A DNA stretch of 64,000 bases from Falsiroseomonas bella (GCF_003173615.1 NZ_QGNA01000002.1:1-64000), one strand, 5' to 3'. Counted from the first letter of the stretch, positions 17,609 to 26,946 are shown. The notes: generated by a model from the letters alone, not told the origin. Numbers and translations: made by a program.

Positions 17609-19152
17609 GCCGGCTCGCCCCTCAGCACCGCGCGGATTCGCCAGGGCCGGCGCAGCAGGCCGCGCGCGTCGCGGCGTTCTTCCGCCGTCAGCGCCATCAC
17701 GCCGGCCACCGCGAAGACGGCCAGCGCCAGCGCGCCGGCAACCGCAAGGGCGGTGGTGCCGTCCAGGGCGAGCAGCGTGACCAGGGCGACCCCGCCCACC
17801 GCCAGTGGCAACGCCAGCGCGCGCGCCGCCTCCGCCGCGGCGGGATAGAGCCGTGCACAGAAGAAAAGCCGCCCCGCCGCATCGGTGGCGCAGCGCGCCG
17901 CCCAAGCCGCCGCCGCGCCCTCGATCCCGAAGCGCATCAGCAGCAGCACCGACAGCGGCAGGAACACCGCCGCCTGCAGCAACTGCCACTTCGCGTTCAC
18001 GTCCGGCCGCCCGATCGCATCCAGCAGTGCCCCCGGCGCGAAGGCCGCGCAGGAAAAGAAGATGCCGACCGCGAGGATCTGCAGCACGCGCCCGCCGCCC
18101 TCCGCGAAGGCCGGGCCGAGCCAGATCTTCAGCAGCCACGGCCCCGTCGCCACCAGCACCAGGCAGGCTGGCAGCACGGCGGCCAACGTCAGCAGCGCCC
18201 CGCGCCGCAGCAGCCCCGCCGTTGCGCTCGCATGCGTCGCATAGGCCGATGCCATCGCCGGCAGCAGCGCCTGCGCCACCGCGACCGGCAGGATCCACAT
18301 GCGCATCACCAGGTCGAGCGGCGTCGCGTAGAAGGCCACGGCCGAGAGTGTCAGCAGCGCGCCGATCAGGAAGCGGTCCGCATAGAGCAGCGCCTGCGTC
18401 AGGATACCGGAGGCACTCATCCACCCGCCCATGCGCAGCAGCGGCGCCAGCACCGTCCAGCGCGGCCGCCGCACGCCGAGCCCCGGCAGGTCGCGCCGCG
18501 CCAGCCAGAGATAGCTGACGGTGTTCGCCAGCCGGCAGGCCAGCAGCGCCAGGATCACGCCCACCAGGCTCTGCCAGACCAGCAGCACCAGCGCGGGCCC
18601 GACATAGTAGAAGATCGCGACCGGAATGGTGACGAGGTTCGCCTCCCGGAAGCGCTGATGCGCTGCCAGAGCCCCCCACAGCGCTGCATTCACCACCACT
18701 AGCGGCGCCGCCAGGCAGAGCAGCCGGAAGGCCGCCACCGCCTCCTGCTGCAGGGCGGGCGGCGTGTTCAGCAGGCGCTCCACGAGGAAGGGGACGAAGG
18801 CGAAGGCGGCCATGGCAACGGCGGCGCTCAGCAGCGCGAGGGCCGTGATCGCGGCACCCGCCAGGTCCGCCGCGCCCTCGCGCTCGCCCGCGCCGATCCG
18901 CGCCGCCAGGGCCCGCGTCAGCGCCGCGCCCACGCCGAGGTCGAAGACGCCGAAGACGCCGACCAGCGCCAGCGCCAGGGTGAACAGCCCCCAGCGCTCG
19001 ATGCCCATCTGGTGGACCAGCACCGGGGTGAGCGCCAGGGCGAGGAGCAGCGGCAGCCCGCGCCCCGCGGCATTCCACAGCGTCCCGGAGAGAAGCCGTC
19101 CACCGGAGGCGCGTTGCTCGGCCGTCTCGGCCATGACCTGCGCCATCCTCAT
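17605..19152 (-). CDS. Wzx-type polysaccharide flippase (MOP superfamily)
   Basis: A 515-residue protein with about 12-14 hydrophobic spans and no large soluble domain. The N-terminal GGRLLSGTLWNAAGRGLPLL and GIERWGLFTLALALVGVFGV resemble lipid-linked oligosaccharide flippases. It should move the undecaprenyl-linked repeat unit to the periplasmic face. In-frame starts exist at 19152, 19146 and 19134. It is the second gene of the operon, 48 nt after the priming transferase. No Wzy polymerase or Wza/Wzc export genes are visible alongside it. Confidence 0.88.
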   Translation of the reverse strand: MRMAQVMAETAEQRASGGRLLSGTLWNAAGRGLPLLLALALTPVLVHQMGIERWGLFTLALALVGVFGVFDLGVGAALTRALAARIGAGEREGAADLAGAAITALALLSAAVAMAAFAFVPFLVERLLNTPPALQQEAVAAFRLLCLAAPLVVVNAALWGALAAHQRFREANLVTIPVAIFYYVGPALVLLVWQSLVGVILALLACRLANTVSYLWLARRDLPGLGVRRPRWTVLAPLLRMGGWMSASGILTQALLYADRFLIGALLTLSAVAFYATPLDLVMRMWILPVAVAQALLPAMASAYATHASATAGLLRRGALLTLAAVLPACLVLVATGPWLLKIWLGPAFAEGGGRVLQILAVGIFFSCAAFAPGALLDAIGRPDVNAKWQLLQAAVFLPLSVLLLMRFGIEGAAAAWAARCATDAAGRLFFCARLYPAAAEAARALALPLAVGGVALVTLLALDGTTALAVAGALALAVFAVAGVMALTAEERRDARGLLRRPWRIRAVLRGEPA

Positions 19153-19200
19153 GCAGCCCGCGGCGACCGCCGCGGGCCGTAAAGCCTCAGCGGCCCTGGA

Positions 19201-19956
19201 TCAATAGGCGCCGCGCCGCGCCAGCACGGCGATCGGCGTGCGCAGCAGGATCTTCACGTCGTTCAGCAGCGACGGGCGGGTGGCATAGGCCACGTCCAGC
19301 GCCACGCGCTCGGCATAGCTGGTGTCGTTGCGGCCGCTGACCTGCCACGGGCCGGTGATGCCCGGGCGGACGGTCAGGTAGTGCTGCGCGGCGGCGCCGT
19401 AGAAGGCGGCGAGTTCGCCGGCCTGCACCGGGCGGGGCCCGACCAGGCTCATCTCGCCCTTCAGCACGTTGATCAGCTGCGGAAGTTCGTCCAGCGAGGT
19501 GGCGCGGAGGAAGCGGCCGACGGCGGTGACCCGCGGATCGTTCTTCAGCTTGCGGGTGGCTTCCCACTCCGCGCGCGCCTCCGCGTCGTTCTCCAGCAGG
19601 GCGGCCAGGCGGCGGTCGGCGTCCATCACCATCGAGCGGAACTTCAGGCAGCCGAACATCTGCCCGTCCCGGCCGACGCGCTGATGCGCGTAGAAGGCGC
19701 TGCCGCCGTCCCGGCGGACCAGCGCGGCGATCACCAGGAAGGCCGGCAGGGCGAGCAGCAGCAGCAGGCCCGCACCCGCGATATCCATCGCGCGCTTGAG
19801 CGCGGGCCGGACGGCCGCGACGAGCCGCTCGGTTGCCTCGCTTCGCGCCGGCCCCTGCGCGGGGACGACCGCGCCGCCGGCAAGCGCCGGCTGCAGCACG
19901 GAGCGCTTGCTCTCGGTCTCGGCGGCGAGCGTCTGGAAAGCGTCCAGGCCGGGCAT
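19201..19956 (-). CDS. Priming sugar transferase (undecaprenyl-phosphate sugar phosphotransferase)
   Basis: Transfers a sugar-1-phosphate to undecaprenyl phosphate, the first committed step of exopolysaccharide assembly. 251 residues: a variable N-terminus (1-55), one membrane-embedded hairpin or span (MDIAGAGLLLLLALPAFLVI), then the bacterial sugar transferase catalytic domain with FGCLKFRSMVMDAD, TSLDELPQLINVLKGEMSLV, GPRP and RPGITGPWQVSGR. It lacks the four-span N-terminal domain of WbaP, so it is of the short PssA/ExoY-like type. The ribosome site GAGAGGA precedes the ATG. First gene of the operon running to 12909. Confidence 0.93.
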   Translation of the reverse strand: MPGLDAFQTLAAETESKRSVLQPALAGGAVVPAQGPARSEATERLVAAVRPALKRAMDIAGAGLLLLLALPAFLVIAALVRRDGGSAFYAHQRVGRDGQMFGCLKFRSMVMDADRRLAALLENDAEARAEWEATRKLKNDPRVTAVGRFLRATSLDELPQLINVLKGEMSLVGPRPVQAGELAAFYGAAAQHYLTVRPGITGPWQVSGRNDTSYAERVALDVAYATRPSLLNDVKILLRTPIAVLARRGAY

Positions 19957-20228
19957 CGCAATCCTCTCGGGCGGGGGCTGCCCGCTCTCTGCACGTCGGG
20001 TGCTGCCCGGGGGGATCCTGGTCTCGGCCGGATCGGGGGGCGTCCGGCCGAAGGGGGATCATCCGCGCTTTCCCTTCGCATGGAGAGGTATCGGTGCCCG
20101 TCGGCGGGTTTGCGACGCGCTTGCGGCCGGAATGTGGCGCGTGGGTCCCGGCCAGGAAGCCCAGGATTTTACTGACCTGCCTGATGAATTTGCGAGTGTT
20201 TCCGCCCCAGTTCTGCCATGATTCGCTC

Positions 20229-20405
20229 ATGGGACGGATTCTCCTGCACCACGACCCCGCGTCGGATCTGCCGGCGGCTTGGCATGCCCGACGCGCCCCG
20301 CCGGGCTGTGACCCGGTGGGTCCGGCGCGCGGGATCTTCGGCGCGCTGGTCATCTCCGCGCTGTTGTGGGCCGCGCTCGGGCTGCTGCTACCGCTGGTCT
20401 GGTAG
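20229..20405 (+). CDS. Possible small single-span membrane protein
   Basis: 58 codons. The N-terminal half is polar (MGRILLHHDPASDLPAAWHA) and the C-terminal half is a strongly hydrophobic segment, GALVISALLWAALGLLLPLV, ending right after it with Trp. The layout is that of a small membrane protein rather than random frame, but no ribosome-binding site is evident and I recognise no family. It is divergent from the exopolysaccharide operon. The 272 bp before it (19957-20228) should hold both promoters. Confidence 0.45.
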   Translation: MGRILLHHDPASDLPAAWHARRAPPGCDPVGPARGIFGALVISALLWAALGLLLPLVW

Positions 20406-20500
20406 CCGGGCCGCGCCCGCCGGCCCGCGGTTCAGGAGGGGCGGGGCGGCGCCTTGCCGGCGGCTTCCGACTCGTCTTCCTCGTCCTCCTCCGCCCGCCA

Positions 20501-20827
20501 TTAGCCGACCGGAAGGGCGATCTCGGGCGTCGGATTCTCGGAGAGGATCGCGGCGGTCTCGGCGTCGAAGGCCGCAATCGTCTCGGGGCCGTCGCCTTCC
20601 GCCAGGCCAAGCACCGCCGTGGTTGCGGCCGCGACCCGCGCGGCCAGGGCGGCGCTCCGCTCGTCCCGGCATTCCACCAGCACCTCGGCATCCGTCCCGT
20701 CGTTCTGCACCAGTTCGACGAGGAAGAAGGCGGCGCCTTCGCGCCCGCCGCTTTCCCAGATGCCCTCCTCGGTCCGGTGCATCGGCGTGATCGCGATCGA
20801 GATCGCAGGAAGCGCGCTGTCCGACAT
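20501..20827 (-). CDS. Hypothetical protein, 108 residues
   Basis: Starts MSDSALPAISIAITPMHRTE after an excellent GAGGAG ribosome site. It is acidic, rich in Ala and Glu, with alternating strand-helix patterns (GAAFFLVELVQNDG, then AALAARVAAATTAVLGLAEG) that suggest a small alpha/beta cytoplasmic protein. No family is recognised. The frame extends upstream to 20983, but the ribosome site selects 20827. The 181 bp between it and the ABC ATPase gene (20828-21008) shows no gene. Confidence 0.7.
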   Translation of the reverse strand: MSDSALPAISIAITPMHRTEEGIWESGGREGAAFFLVELVQNDGTDAEVLVECRDERSAALAARVAAATTAVLGLAEGDGPETIAAFDAETAAILSENPTPEIALPVG

Positions 20828-21008
20828 GCGGTGCTCCTCGGCAAGGGTTCTGCGACCCAAGCGCATGAGCGCGGCGTCGGATGCGCACGGGCGGTGACCG
20901 GCAACCTCGGCGAGCTGCACGGGCCGCACCCAACCGCTGGTGTCGGTGCCCGGCACGCCGCAGGCGCCACGCCCGGCCGGCATCGCCGGCGCCGCGCCGA
21001 ACGGGCGG

Positions 21009-22616
21009 TCAGGCCGCCGGGGCGAAGTCCCGGCCGGGGACGGAAGCGAGCAGCGCCTGGGTATAGGCGTGCTGCGGATCGGTGAAGACGCGGCCGATCG
21101 GCCCGTGCTCCACCACCTCGCCCTCCTTCATCACGGCCACGATGTCGCAGACTTGCGCGGCGACGCGCAGGTCATGGGTGATGAAGACGATGGAGAGGTT
21201 CAGCCGCTCCCGCAGTTCCGCCAGCAGCCGCAGCACCTGCGCCTGCACCGAGACATCCAGCGCCGAGACCGGCTCGTCCGCGACCAGCACCTCCGGCTCC
21301 AGCGCGAGTGCGCGTGCGAGGCCGATGCGCTGGCGCTGTCCGCCGCTGAATTCATGCGGGTAGCGCTCGGTCGCCGCGGGATCGAGGCCGACCAGCGCGA
21401 AGAGCTCCTTGGCCCGCGCCATTGCCGCGGCGGGGCTGGCGCCGTGCACGATCGGGCCCTGTGCGACGAGCTCGCCGGCGCGGCGGCGCGGATTGAGAGA
21501 GCCGAAGGGGTCCTGGAAGACCATCTGAACGCGCCGCGCCGCCTGGCGCATCTCCCGCCTGCGAAGCGCGAGCAGGTTGGTGCCCTCCAGCCGGATGGCG
21601 CCGCCATCTGGCTCGATCAGCCGCACGATGCAGCGGGCGAGGGTGGACTTCCCCGAGCCGGACTCGCCGACGACGCCCAGCGTCGCCCCGCGCGGCAGGT
21701 CCAGCGTGACGCCGCGCACGGCGTGCGTGACGCGGGCGCCGCGGCCAAGGAAGCCGCCGGTCCGATACGTCTTCTGCACCGATTCGATGCGCAGGATGGT
21801 GTCGTCCGACAGCGGGCGCGGCGGCGGCGCATGCAGCGGCGGCACGGCGGCGACCAGCGCCTTGGTGTAGGGGTGCTGCGGTGCGTGCAGCACCTGCGAA
21901 GCCGCGCCCTGCTCCACCACCACACCGTGCTGCATCACCGCGACGCGGTCCGCGATCTCCGCCACCACGCCGAAATCATGCGTAATGAACAGCACCGCCG
22001 TGCCTTTGCGCCGCTGCAGGTCACGGATCAGGTGCAGGATCTGCGCCTGGGTGGTCACGTCCAGCGCCGTGGTCGGCTCATCCGCGATCAGCACCTTGGG
22101 ATCGAGCGCCAGCGCCATCGCGATCATCGCGCGCTGCCGTTGGCCGCCCGAAAGCTCGTGCGGGTAGGCGCGCGCGGCCTGGGCGGGATGGGGGATGCGC
22201 ACCTCCTCCAGCAGGGCAAGCGTGCGCGCGGCGATCTGCTTCGCCGGCAGGCCGGCGTGGATGCGGAACATCTCGCCGATCTGGTCGCCCACCGTACGCA
22301 GCGGGTTCAGCGCCGTCATCGGCTCCTGGAAGACCATCGCGATGCCGGCGCCGCGGATCGCGCGCATGGTGCGTTCGTCGGCGGTGGCGAGGTCCTTGCC
22401 CTCGAACCGCACCGCCCCGCCCGAGATCCGCACGCCCGGCGGCAGCAGGCGCATGATGGCGCTGGCCGTCATGGACTTGCCGGAGCCGGACTCGCCGACG
22501 ACGCAGAGGATCTCGTTGGCGTTGAGATCGAGCGAGACATTCTCGAGCGCATGCGCCCGGTCAGCACCCTTCGGCAGCGCGACCGTCAGCCCCTGCAGCG
22601 ACAGGACGGCGCTCAT
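21009..22616 (-). CDS. Fused double-ATPase subunit of a peptide-type ABC importer
   Basis: A 535-residue protein with two complete nucleotide-binding domains, equivalent to DppD joined to DppF. Domain 1 has Walker A GESGSGKS (41-48), signature LSGGQRQR and Walker B KVLIADEPTTALD. Domain 2, beginning near residue 265, has a second GESGSGKS, signature FSGGQRQR and EVLVADEPVSALD. Each H-loop is present (ITHD). The start overlaps the DppC-like stop by 4 nt (ATGA). Fused ATPases of this type (GsiA/YejF-like) energise dipeptide, oligopeptide or glutathione importers; the substrate is not determinable. Confidence 0.92.
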   Translation of the reverse strand: MSAVLSLQGLTVALPKGADRAHALENVSLDLNANEILCVVGESGSGKSMTASAIMRLLPPGVRISGGAVRFEGKDLATADERTMRAIRGAGIAMVFQEPMTALNPLRTVGDQIGEMFRIHAGLPAKQIAARTLALLEEVRIPHPAQAARAYPHELSGGQRQRAMIAMALALDPKVLIADEPTTALDVTTQAQILHLIRDLQRRKGTAVLFITHDFGVVAEIADRVAVMQHGVVVEQGAASQVLHAPQHPYTKALVAAVPPLHAPPPRPLSDDTILRIESVQKTYRTGGFLGRGARVTHAVRGVTLDLPRGATLGVVGESGSGKSTLARCIVRLIEPDGGAIRLEGTNLLALRRREMRQAARRVQMVFQDPFGSLNPRRRAGELVAQGPIVHGASPAAAMARAKELFALVGLDPAATERYPHEFSGGQRQRIGLARALALEPEVLVADEPVSALDVSVQAQVLRLLAELRERLNLSIVFITHDLRVAAQVCDIVAVMKEGEVVEHGPIGRVFTDPQHAYTQALLASVPGRDFAPAA

Positions 22617-23443
22617 CGCTTGCGCAGCCGGGGATTGAGCGCGTCGTTCAGCCCCTGCCCGACCAGCGAGACCGCCAGCACGGTGACGAGGATCGCGACG
22701 CCCGGGATGGCGGAGACGTACCACTGCACCCGCAGCACGTCCCGCCCCAGCCCGATCAGGTTGCCCCAGGAGGCGACGTTGGGATCGGACAGCCGCAGGA
22801 AGGCCAGGGCGCTTTCCAGCAGGATCGCGACCGCCATGATGACGGAGGCATAGACGATCACCGGCGGCAGCGCGTTGGGCAGGATCTCGCGGAAGATGAT
22901 GCGGCCATCGCCCATGCCGATGGTGCGGCAGGCCTGGACGAATTCGCGGTTGCGCAGCGTCAGGAACTCGGCCCGCGTGAGGCGCGCCGGCGCCGGCCAG
23001 GAGACGGCGCCGATGGCGATCGTGACGGTGACGATGTCCGAGCCGAACACCGCGACGAAGACCAGCAGCAGCAGGAAGTTCGGCAGCGTCTGGAAGGCTT
23101 CGGTCACGCGCATCAGCACATCGTCCACCCAGCCGCCGTGATAGCCGGCCAGCGCGCCGATGACGATGCCGAGCGCGATGGCGATGGAGGTGGCGACCAC
23201 GCCGATCAGCAGCGAGACCCGCGCGCCGTGGAAGATCTGCGCCGCGATGTCGCGCCCGGAATTGTCCGTGCCGAGCAGGAAGCGCGGATTGGCGCCGGGC
23301 CAGATCAGCGGCCGCCCGGCGAGGGAGAGCGGATCGCGCGGATAGAACCAGTCGGCGCTCAGCGCCATGCCGATCACGACCAGCAGCAGCACCAGCCCGA
23401 TCATCGCCGGCGGGCTGCGCAGATAGGCCACGAGGAAACGCAT
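22613..23443 (-). CDS. ABC importer permease, DppC-like
   Basis: A 276-residue inner-membrane permease. The N-terminal span (AMIGLVLLLVVIGMALSADW) is followed by the conserved HPFLLGTD-like loop, here RFLLGTDNSGRDIAAQIFHG. The cytoplasmic EAA-type coupling loop is EFVQACRTIGMGDGRIIFRE, and the C-terminal GQGLNDALNPRLRKR is diagnostic for DppC. It overlaps DppB by 1 nt (TGATG) and the fused ATPase by 4 nt. Confidence 0.92.
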   Translation of the reverse strand: MRFLVAYLRSPPAMIGLVLLLVVIGMALSADWFYPRDPLSLAGRPLIWPGANPRFLLGTDNSGRDIAAQIFHGARVSLLIGVVATSIAIALGIVIGALAGYHGGWVDDVLMRVTEAFQTLPNFLLLLVFVAVFGSDIVTVTIAIGAVSWPAPARLTRAEFLTLRNREFVQACRTIGMGDGRIIFREILPNALPPVIVYASVIMAVAILLESALAFLRLSDPNVASWGNLIGLGRDVLRVQWYVSAIPGVAILVTVLAVSLVGQGLNDALNPRLRKR

Positions 23444-24423
23444 CAGCCGCCCGCCCCGATCCGTGGATCGAGCCGCGCATAGAGCAGGTCCACGATGAAG
23501 TTCACCGTGATGACCAGCAGGGCGGACACGAACACGATGCCGAGCAGCGTGTTGAGATCCCGCTGCACCACCGATTCATAGGCCAGCCGTCCGAGGCCGG
23601 GCAGGGAGAAGACGCTCTCCACCACCACCGAGCCGCCCAGCATCGTGCCGGCCTGCAGCCCGACCAGGGTCACCATCGGCAGCATGGCGTTCCGCAGCAC
23701 GTGCTTCACCACCACGCGCGTCTCGTCCAGGCCCTTGGCTCGCGCGGTGCGGACGAAATCGAGGTTCAACACCTCCAGCATGGAGGCACGCATGATGCGC
23801 AGGTAGATCGCGAGGAAGATCAGCCCGAGCGTCAGCGTCGGCAGCACCAGATGCGTCGCGATGTCCAGCACGCGGCGCAGGCCCGTGTAGCCCGCGCCGA
23901 TCTCCTCGAAGCCGCCGGCCGGCAGCCATTCCAGATGCACGGCGAAGAGCACGATCGCCATCAGCCCGAACCAGAAGGAGGGCGTCGCGTAGAATACCAG
24001 GCCGAGCGTCGAGATCAGCGTGTCCGGCCAGCCATTGACGCGCCGCGCCGCCAGCACGCCCAGCACCAGGCCGAAGAAGAAGGCGAAGGAGAGGGCGGAG
24101 GCCATCAACAGCAGCGTCGCCGGCAGGCGTTCCAGGATCACGGTCGCCACCGGCTTGCCGTAGATCGAGGAGAAGCCGAGATCGAGCCGCACCAGCCGCC
24201 ACAGGTAATTGCCGAGCTGCGCCGGCACGGAGAGATCCAGGCCGTAGAAGGCACGCAGATCGGCCGCCACCTGCGCATCGCCGCCGCCGCCCATCTGCGC
24301 CATCAGCGCATCCACCGTGTCGCCGGGGGCAAGCTGCAGCAGCAGGAAGACGCCGACCAGGATGATCAGCAGCGTGGGCAGGGAGGCGGCGAGCCGCCGC
24401 CCTGCCAGCGCGAAGACCCGCAT
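23443..24423 (-). CDS. ABC importer permease, DppB-like
   Basis: A 326-residue polytopic permease. The N-terminal span (ASLPTLLIILVGVFLLLQLA) is followed by PGD, the long periplasmic loop by DLGFSSIYGKPV, and the EAA loop is FVRTARAKGLDETRVVVKHV. The C-terminal LLYARLDPRIG is typical of DppB. It starts 4 nt after the stop of the solute-binding gene and should pair with the DppC-like subunit. Confidence 0.92.
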   Translation of the reverse strand: MRVFALAGRRLAASLPTLLIILVGVFLLLQLAPGDTVDALMAQMGGGGDAQVAADLRAFYGLDLSVPAQLGNYLWRLVRLDLGFSSIYGKPVATVILERLPATLLLMASALSFAFFFGLVLGVLAARRVNGWPDTLISTLGLVFYATPSFWFGLMAIVLFAVHLEWLPAGGFEEIGAGYTGLRRVLDIATHLVLPTLTLGLIFLAIYLRIMRASMLEVLNLDFVRTARAKGLDETRVVVKHVLRNAMLPMVTLVGLQAGTMLGGSVVVESVFSLPGLGRLAYESVVQRDLNTLLGIVFVSALLVITVNFIVDLLYARLDPRIGAGG

Positions 24424-24427
24424 CAGA

Positions 24428-26029
24428 TCAGGAAGCGAGCCACAGATCGTGCCAGGAGGAGGATGCCCAGCGCGGGTTGTTCGCGTAGTTGCGCAGGCGC
24501 CTGTTGAAGACCGAGACGAAGATCTGCTCGATCGGCATCCACAGCGGGATCTGGTCGTTCACGCGCCTCACGAAGTCGCCGTAGAGCGCCTTGCGCTTGG
24601 CCGGATCGAGCTCGGTCTGCGCGGCGTCGATGATCTGGTCGGTCTGCGCATCGGTCCAGCCCCACTGGTTCGTCCAGGGCGCGCCCTTGGGCTGGCCGGA
24701 GCGGTACCAGACGGTGGTGGAGACCGCTGGATCGTTGCGATACTGGTGCCAACCCGTCGCCAGGTCGAAGTTCCAGTCATTGTAGACGGTGCGCAGGAAG
24801 CCCGCGGCGTCCAGCCGAACGACCTCCACGCGGATGCCCACTTCCTGCAGCGATTGCTGGATGAAGGTGGACCACAGCGCGATGTCCTCGCCCCAGGGCG
24901 CGGGATGCAGCCGCAGGGTGAATCGTACGCCGCCGGCGCCGCGACGGTGCCCCGCCTCGTCCAGAAGCGCATTGGCCCGGCGGCGGTCGAAGGCATATTG
25001 CGGCGTGTCCGGCCCCGGATAGTAGTCCGTGGAGACGGACGGGATCGGCCCCGTTCCCTTCTTGGCGAAATCCCCCAGGAAATTCTCGATGAAGAAGGGC
25101 ACGTCGAGCGCATGCGCGATGGCGCGGCGCACGCGGATATCCGCCAGCACCGGGTTGCGGAAGTTGAACTCCAGCGTGTTGGTGCGTGCGTTGCCCTCGT
25201 TGCCCTTCGTGGTCACGTCGAAGCGCGGATCGCGGCCGAGGCGCTGGAAGTCGGCGATGGCAAGTGCCGAGTAGGGGCTGAACAGGATCTGCCCAGCCTC
25301 CATCTGCGCCGCGGCGGCCGAGCGGTCTCCCACCACGCGCCAGACGACGCGGTCGAGATAGGGCAGGTTGTTCCGCCAGTAGTTCGGGTTGCGCTCCGCG
25401 ATGATGAACTGGCCGCGCTCATACTGCACGAACCTGAACGGTCCCGTGCCCATCGGCGCGGTGTTCGCCGGGTTCTGCCGGATGTCGCTGCCTTCGTAGA
25501 TGTGCCTCGCCGAGACATAGCCGAGATCCGGCATCGCCCGCAGGATCAGGTTCATCGGCATCGGCCGCGCGTAGCGGAACACCGCCGTGTGCGGGTCGGG
25601 CGTGTCCACCGCCTCGAGGAACAGCTGCAGCGCGGTGCCATAGTTGAGGATCTTCTTCCACATCTCCATCGCCGTGAACTGCACGTCCGCGGAGGTGAAG
25701 GGCTTGCCGTCATGCCAGGTGACGCCTTGGCGGAGCTTGAAGGTGATCGTCTTGCCGTCGGCAGAGCTTTCCCAGCTTTCGGCCAGGCAAGGCGCCGGAT
25801 TGCCGGCGGCGTCGAGGTCCACCAGCGGCTCCTGGATCTTGCCGCCGACGATGTAGACGCCGGTCGAGGCCTGCAGCGACGGGTTGAGGATGCGCTGCTC
25901 GGTGGCGAAGTGCACCGTCATCACCCCGCCGCGGCGAGGCTGCTCCTGCGCGAAGCTCAGTTCCGGAAAGGCCACGCTCGAAGCGAGCGCGGCGGAGGTG
26001 GAAAGCATCGCGCGGCGGCTGAGGTTCAT
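24428..26029 (-). CDS. ABC peptide-type solute-binding protein (family 5)
   Basis: A 533-residue periplasmic protein with a Tat-like signal (MNLSRRAMLSTSAALASSVA). The start is set by GAGGAG six nt before the ATG; the open frame begins earlier. SBP_bac_5 features include the family region EPLVDLDAAGNPAPCLAESW, TFKLRQGVTWHDGKPFTSAD and a C-terminal motif with RNDPAVSTTVWY. It heads the importer operon (binding protein, DppB, DppC, fused ATPase), possibly after the VOC gene 71 nt upstream. Confidence 0.92.
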   Translation of the reverse strand: MNLSRRAMLSTSAALASSVAFPELSFAQEQPRRGGVMTVHFATEQRILNPSLQASTGVYIVGGKIQEPLVDLDAAGNPAPCLAESWESSADGKTITFKLRQGVTWHDGKPFTSADVQFTAMEMWKKILNYGTALQLFLEAVDTPDPHTAVFRYARPMPMNLILRAMPDLGYVSARHIYEGSDIRQNPANTAPMGTGPFRFVQYERGQFIIAERNPNYWRNNLPYLDRVVWRVVGDRSAAAAQMEAGQILFSPYSALAIADFQRLGRDPRFDVTTKGNEGNARTNTLEFNFRNPVLADIRVRRAIAHALDVPFFIENFLGDFAKKGTGPIPSVSTDYYPGPDTPQYAFDRRRANALLDEAGHRRGAGGVRFTLRLHPAPWGEDIALWSTFIQQSLQEVGIRVEVVRLDAAGFLRTVYNDWNFDLATGWHQYRNDPAVSTTVWYRSGQPKGAPWTNQWGWTDAQTDQIIDAAQTELDPAKRKALYGDFVRRVNDQIPLWMPIEQIFVSVFNRRLRNYANNPRWASSSWHDLWLAS

Positions 26030-26100
26030 CTGTGTCTCCTCTCGGGCCCGGCTGGTGCGGTGCAGCATCCTCGCGGCCATGGGGCCGCGTCAACCTCCCG

Positions 26101-26946
26101 TCACGCCGGAACGAAGCGCAGCAGCACCCCGGTGGCGCGCGAGGGCGCCGCCGCGACCGTGGCGCCCTTCGCCGTGCCGAGCGCCTTCGCCGCGGCCGCC
26201 ATGTCCTTCGTGCCGAGCACCAGCGCCGCGCCGCCTTCCTCCGGCAGGCCGTCCAGCGCCACGCCAGGATGCCTTGCGGCGAGCGTGGCGCGGTCCAGGA
26301 AGACGAAGTCGCCGCGCGTGCTGCCGGAGGGCACGCGGAAGGCGCCATCCGCTTCCCGCTCCGCCGCGCGGTCGATCAGTTTCGCCAGGTGTGCCGCCGC
26401 CGCTTCCGGGTCCTTCGCCAGCACCTCGATCCGCACGATCCGCGTGGCGCCATTGGCGTGCGACTGCAGTTCCGGGATCCAGACATTCTCTCGCGTGAGA
26501 TGCTGGCAGGCGAAGATGCCGAGGCCCGCGGGCCGCTGGTCGCGTGGCCATTGGAACACGTTGAAGCGCGCTTCCGCTTCGCCGCCGCCGGGCAGCGGCA
26601 CGGGGCGGCCGAAGGCGACGGGCCCGGTCGCGGCCAGGCCGCGCGCGCGCACCTCCTCGGCCCCGGCCGCGGCGTCCGTTGCGGTGAAGGCGGCGCGGTC
26701 CAGGCCCTCCCGGCCCTCGAGGAAGGCGCGCAGCCCGGCATTGTGGTCGGTCGGCACCAGGACGCCCAGCAGCTCCATGTAGTCGTCGCCGAGCATCATC
26801 GTGTAGTTGCCGGAGCCCATATGCGCGCTGTGCGTGCCGCGCGGTGACATGGTGAAGCCCAGCGCCTCCCAGCTTTTCGCCGCCGCGTCCAGGTCGCGCA
26901 CGGCGATGACCACATGGTCCAGCCCGATCACGTTGCGCAGCGCCAT
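26101..26946 (-). CDS. VOC-superfamily (glyoxalase-like) protein
   Basis: 281 residues from MALRNVIGLDHVVIAVRDLD, chosen because GAGGAG precedes it. Two vicinal-oxygen-chelate halves are visible: GLDHVVIAVRDLDAAAKSWE with GNYTMMLGDDYMELLGV, and later GATRIVRIEVLAKDPEAAAA with GDFVFLDRATLA. Possible metal ligands include the first-half His and Glu. The length fits the two-domain glyoxalase-like_3 type, which includes dioxygenases and isomerases. It sits 71 nt upstream of the binding-protein gene on the same strand, suggesting that it acts on the imported compound. Confidence 0.83.
   Translation of the reverse strand: MALRNVIGLDHVVIAVRDLDAAAKSWEALGFTMSPRGTHSAHMGSGNYTMMLGDDYMELLGVLVPTDHNAGLRAFLEGREGLDRAAFTATDAAAGAEEVRARGLAATGPVAFGRPVPLPGGGEAEARFNVFQWPRDQRPAGLGIFACQHLTRENVWIPELQSHANGATRIVRIEVLAKDPEAAAAHLAKLIDRAAEREADGAFRVPSGSTRGDFVFLDRATLAARHPGVALDGLPEEGGAALVLGTKDMAAAAKALGTAKGATVAAAPSRATGVLLRFVPA

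Noticed and set aside
16571-19078. 835-residue glycosyltransferase fusion
   Set aside because: The N-terminal 490 residues are a low-complexity shadow of the flippase gene; the GT4 domain starts at the GTG at 17608.
19187-20353. 388-residue minus-strand frame upstream of the sugar transferase
   Set aside because: Arg/Pro-rich shadow of the sugar transferase in another frame; no domain.
20828-21008. A missed gene in the gap before the fused ABC ATPase
   Set aside because: Only GC-rich shadow frames are present; no ribosome site or family motif.
21009-23480. Single 823-residue protein on the minus strand
   Set aside because: The upstream part is a shadow frame of the DppC-like gene; the real gene starts at 22616 (MSAVLSLQGL).
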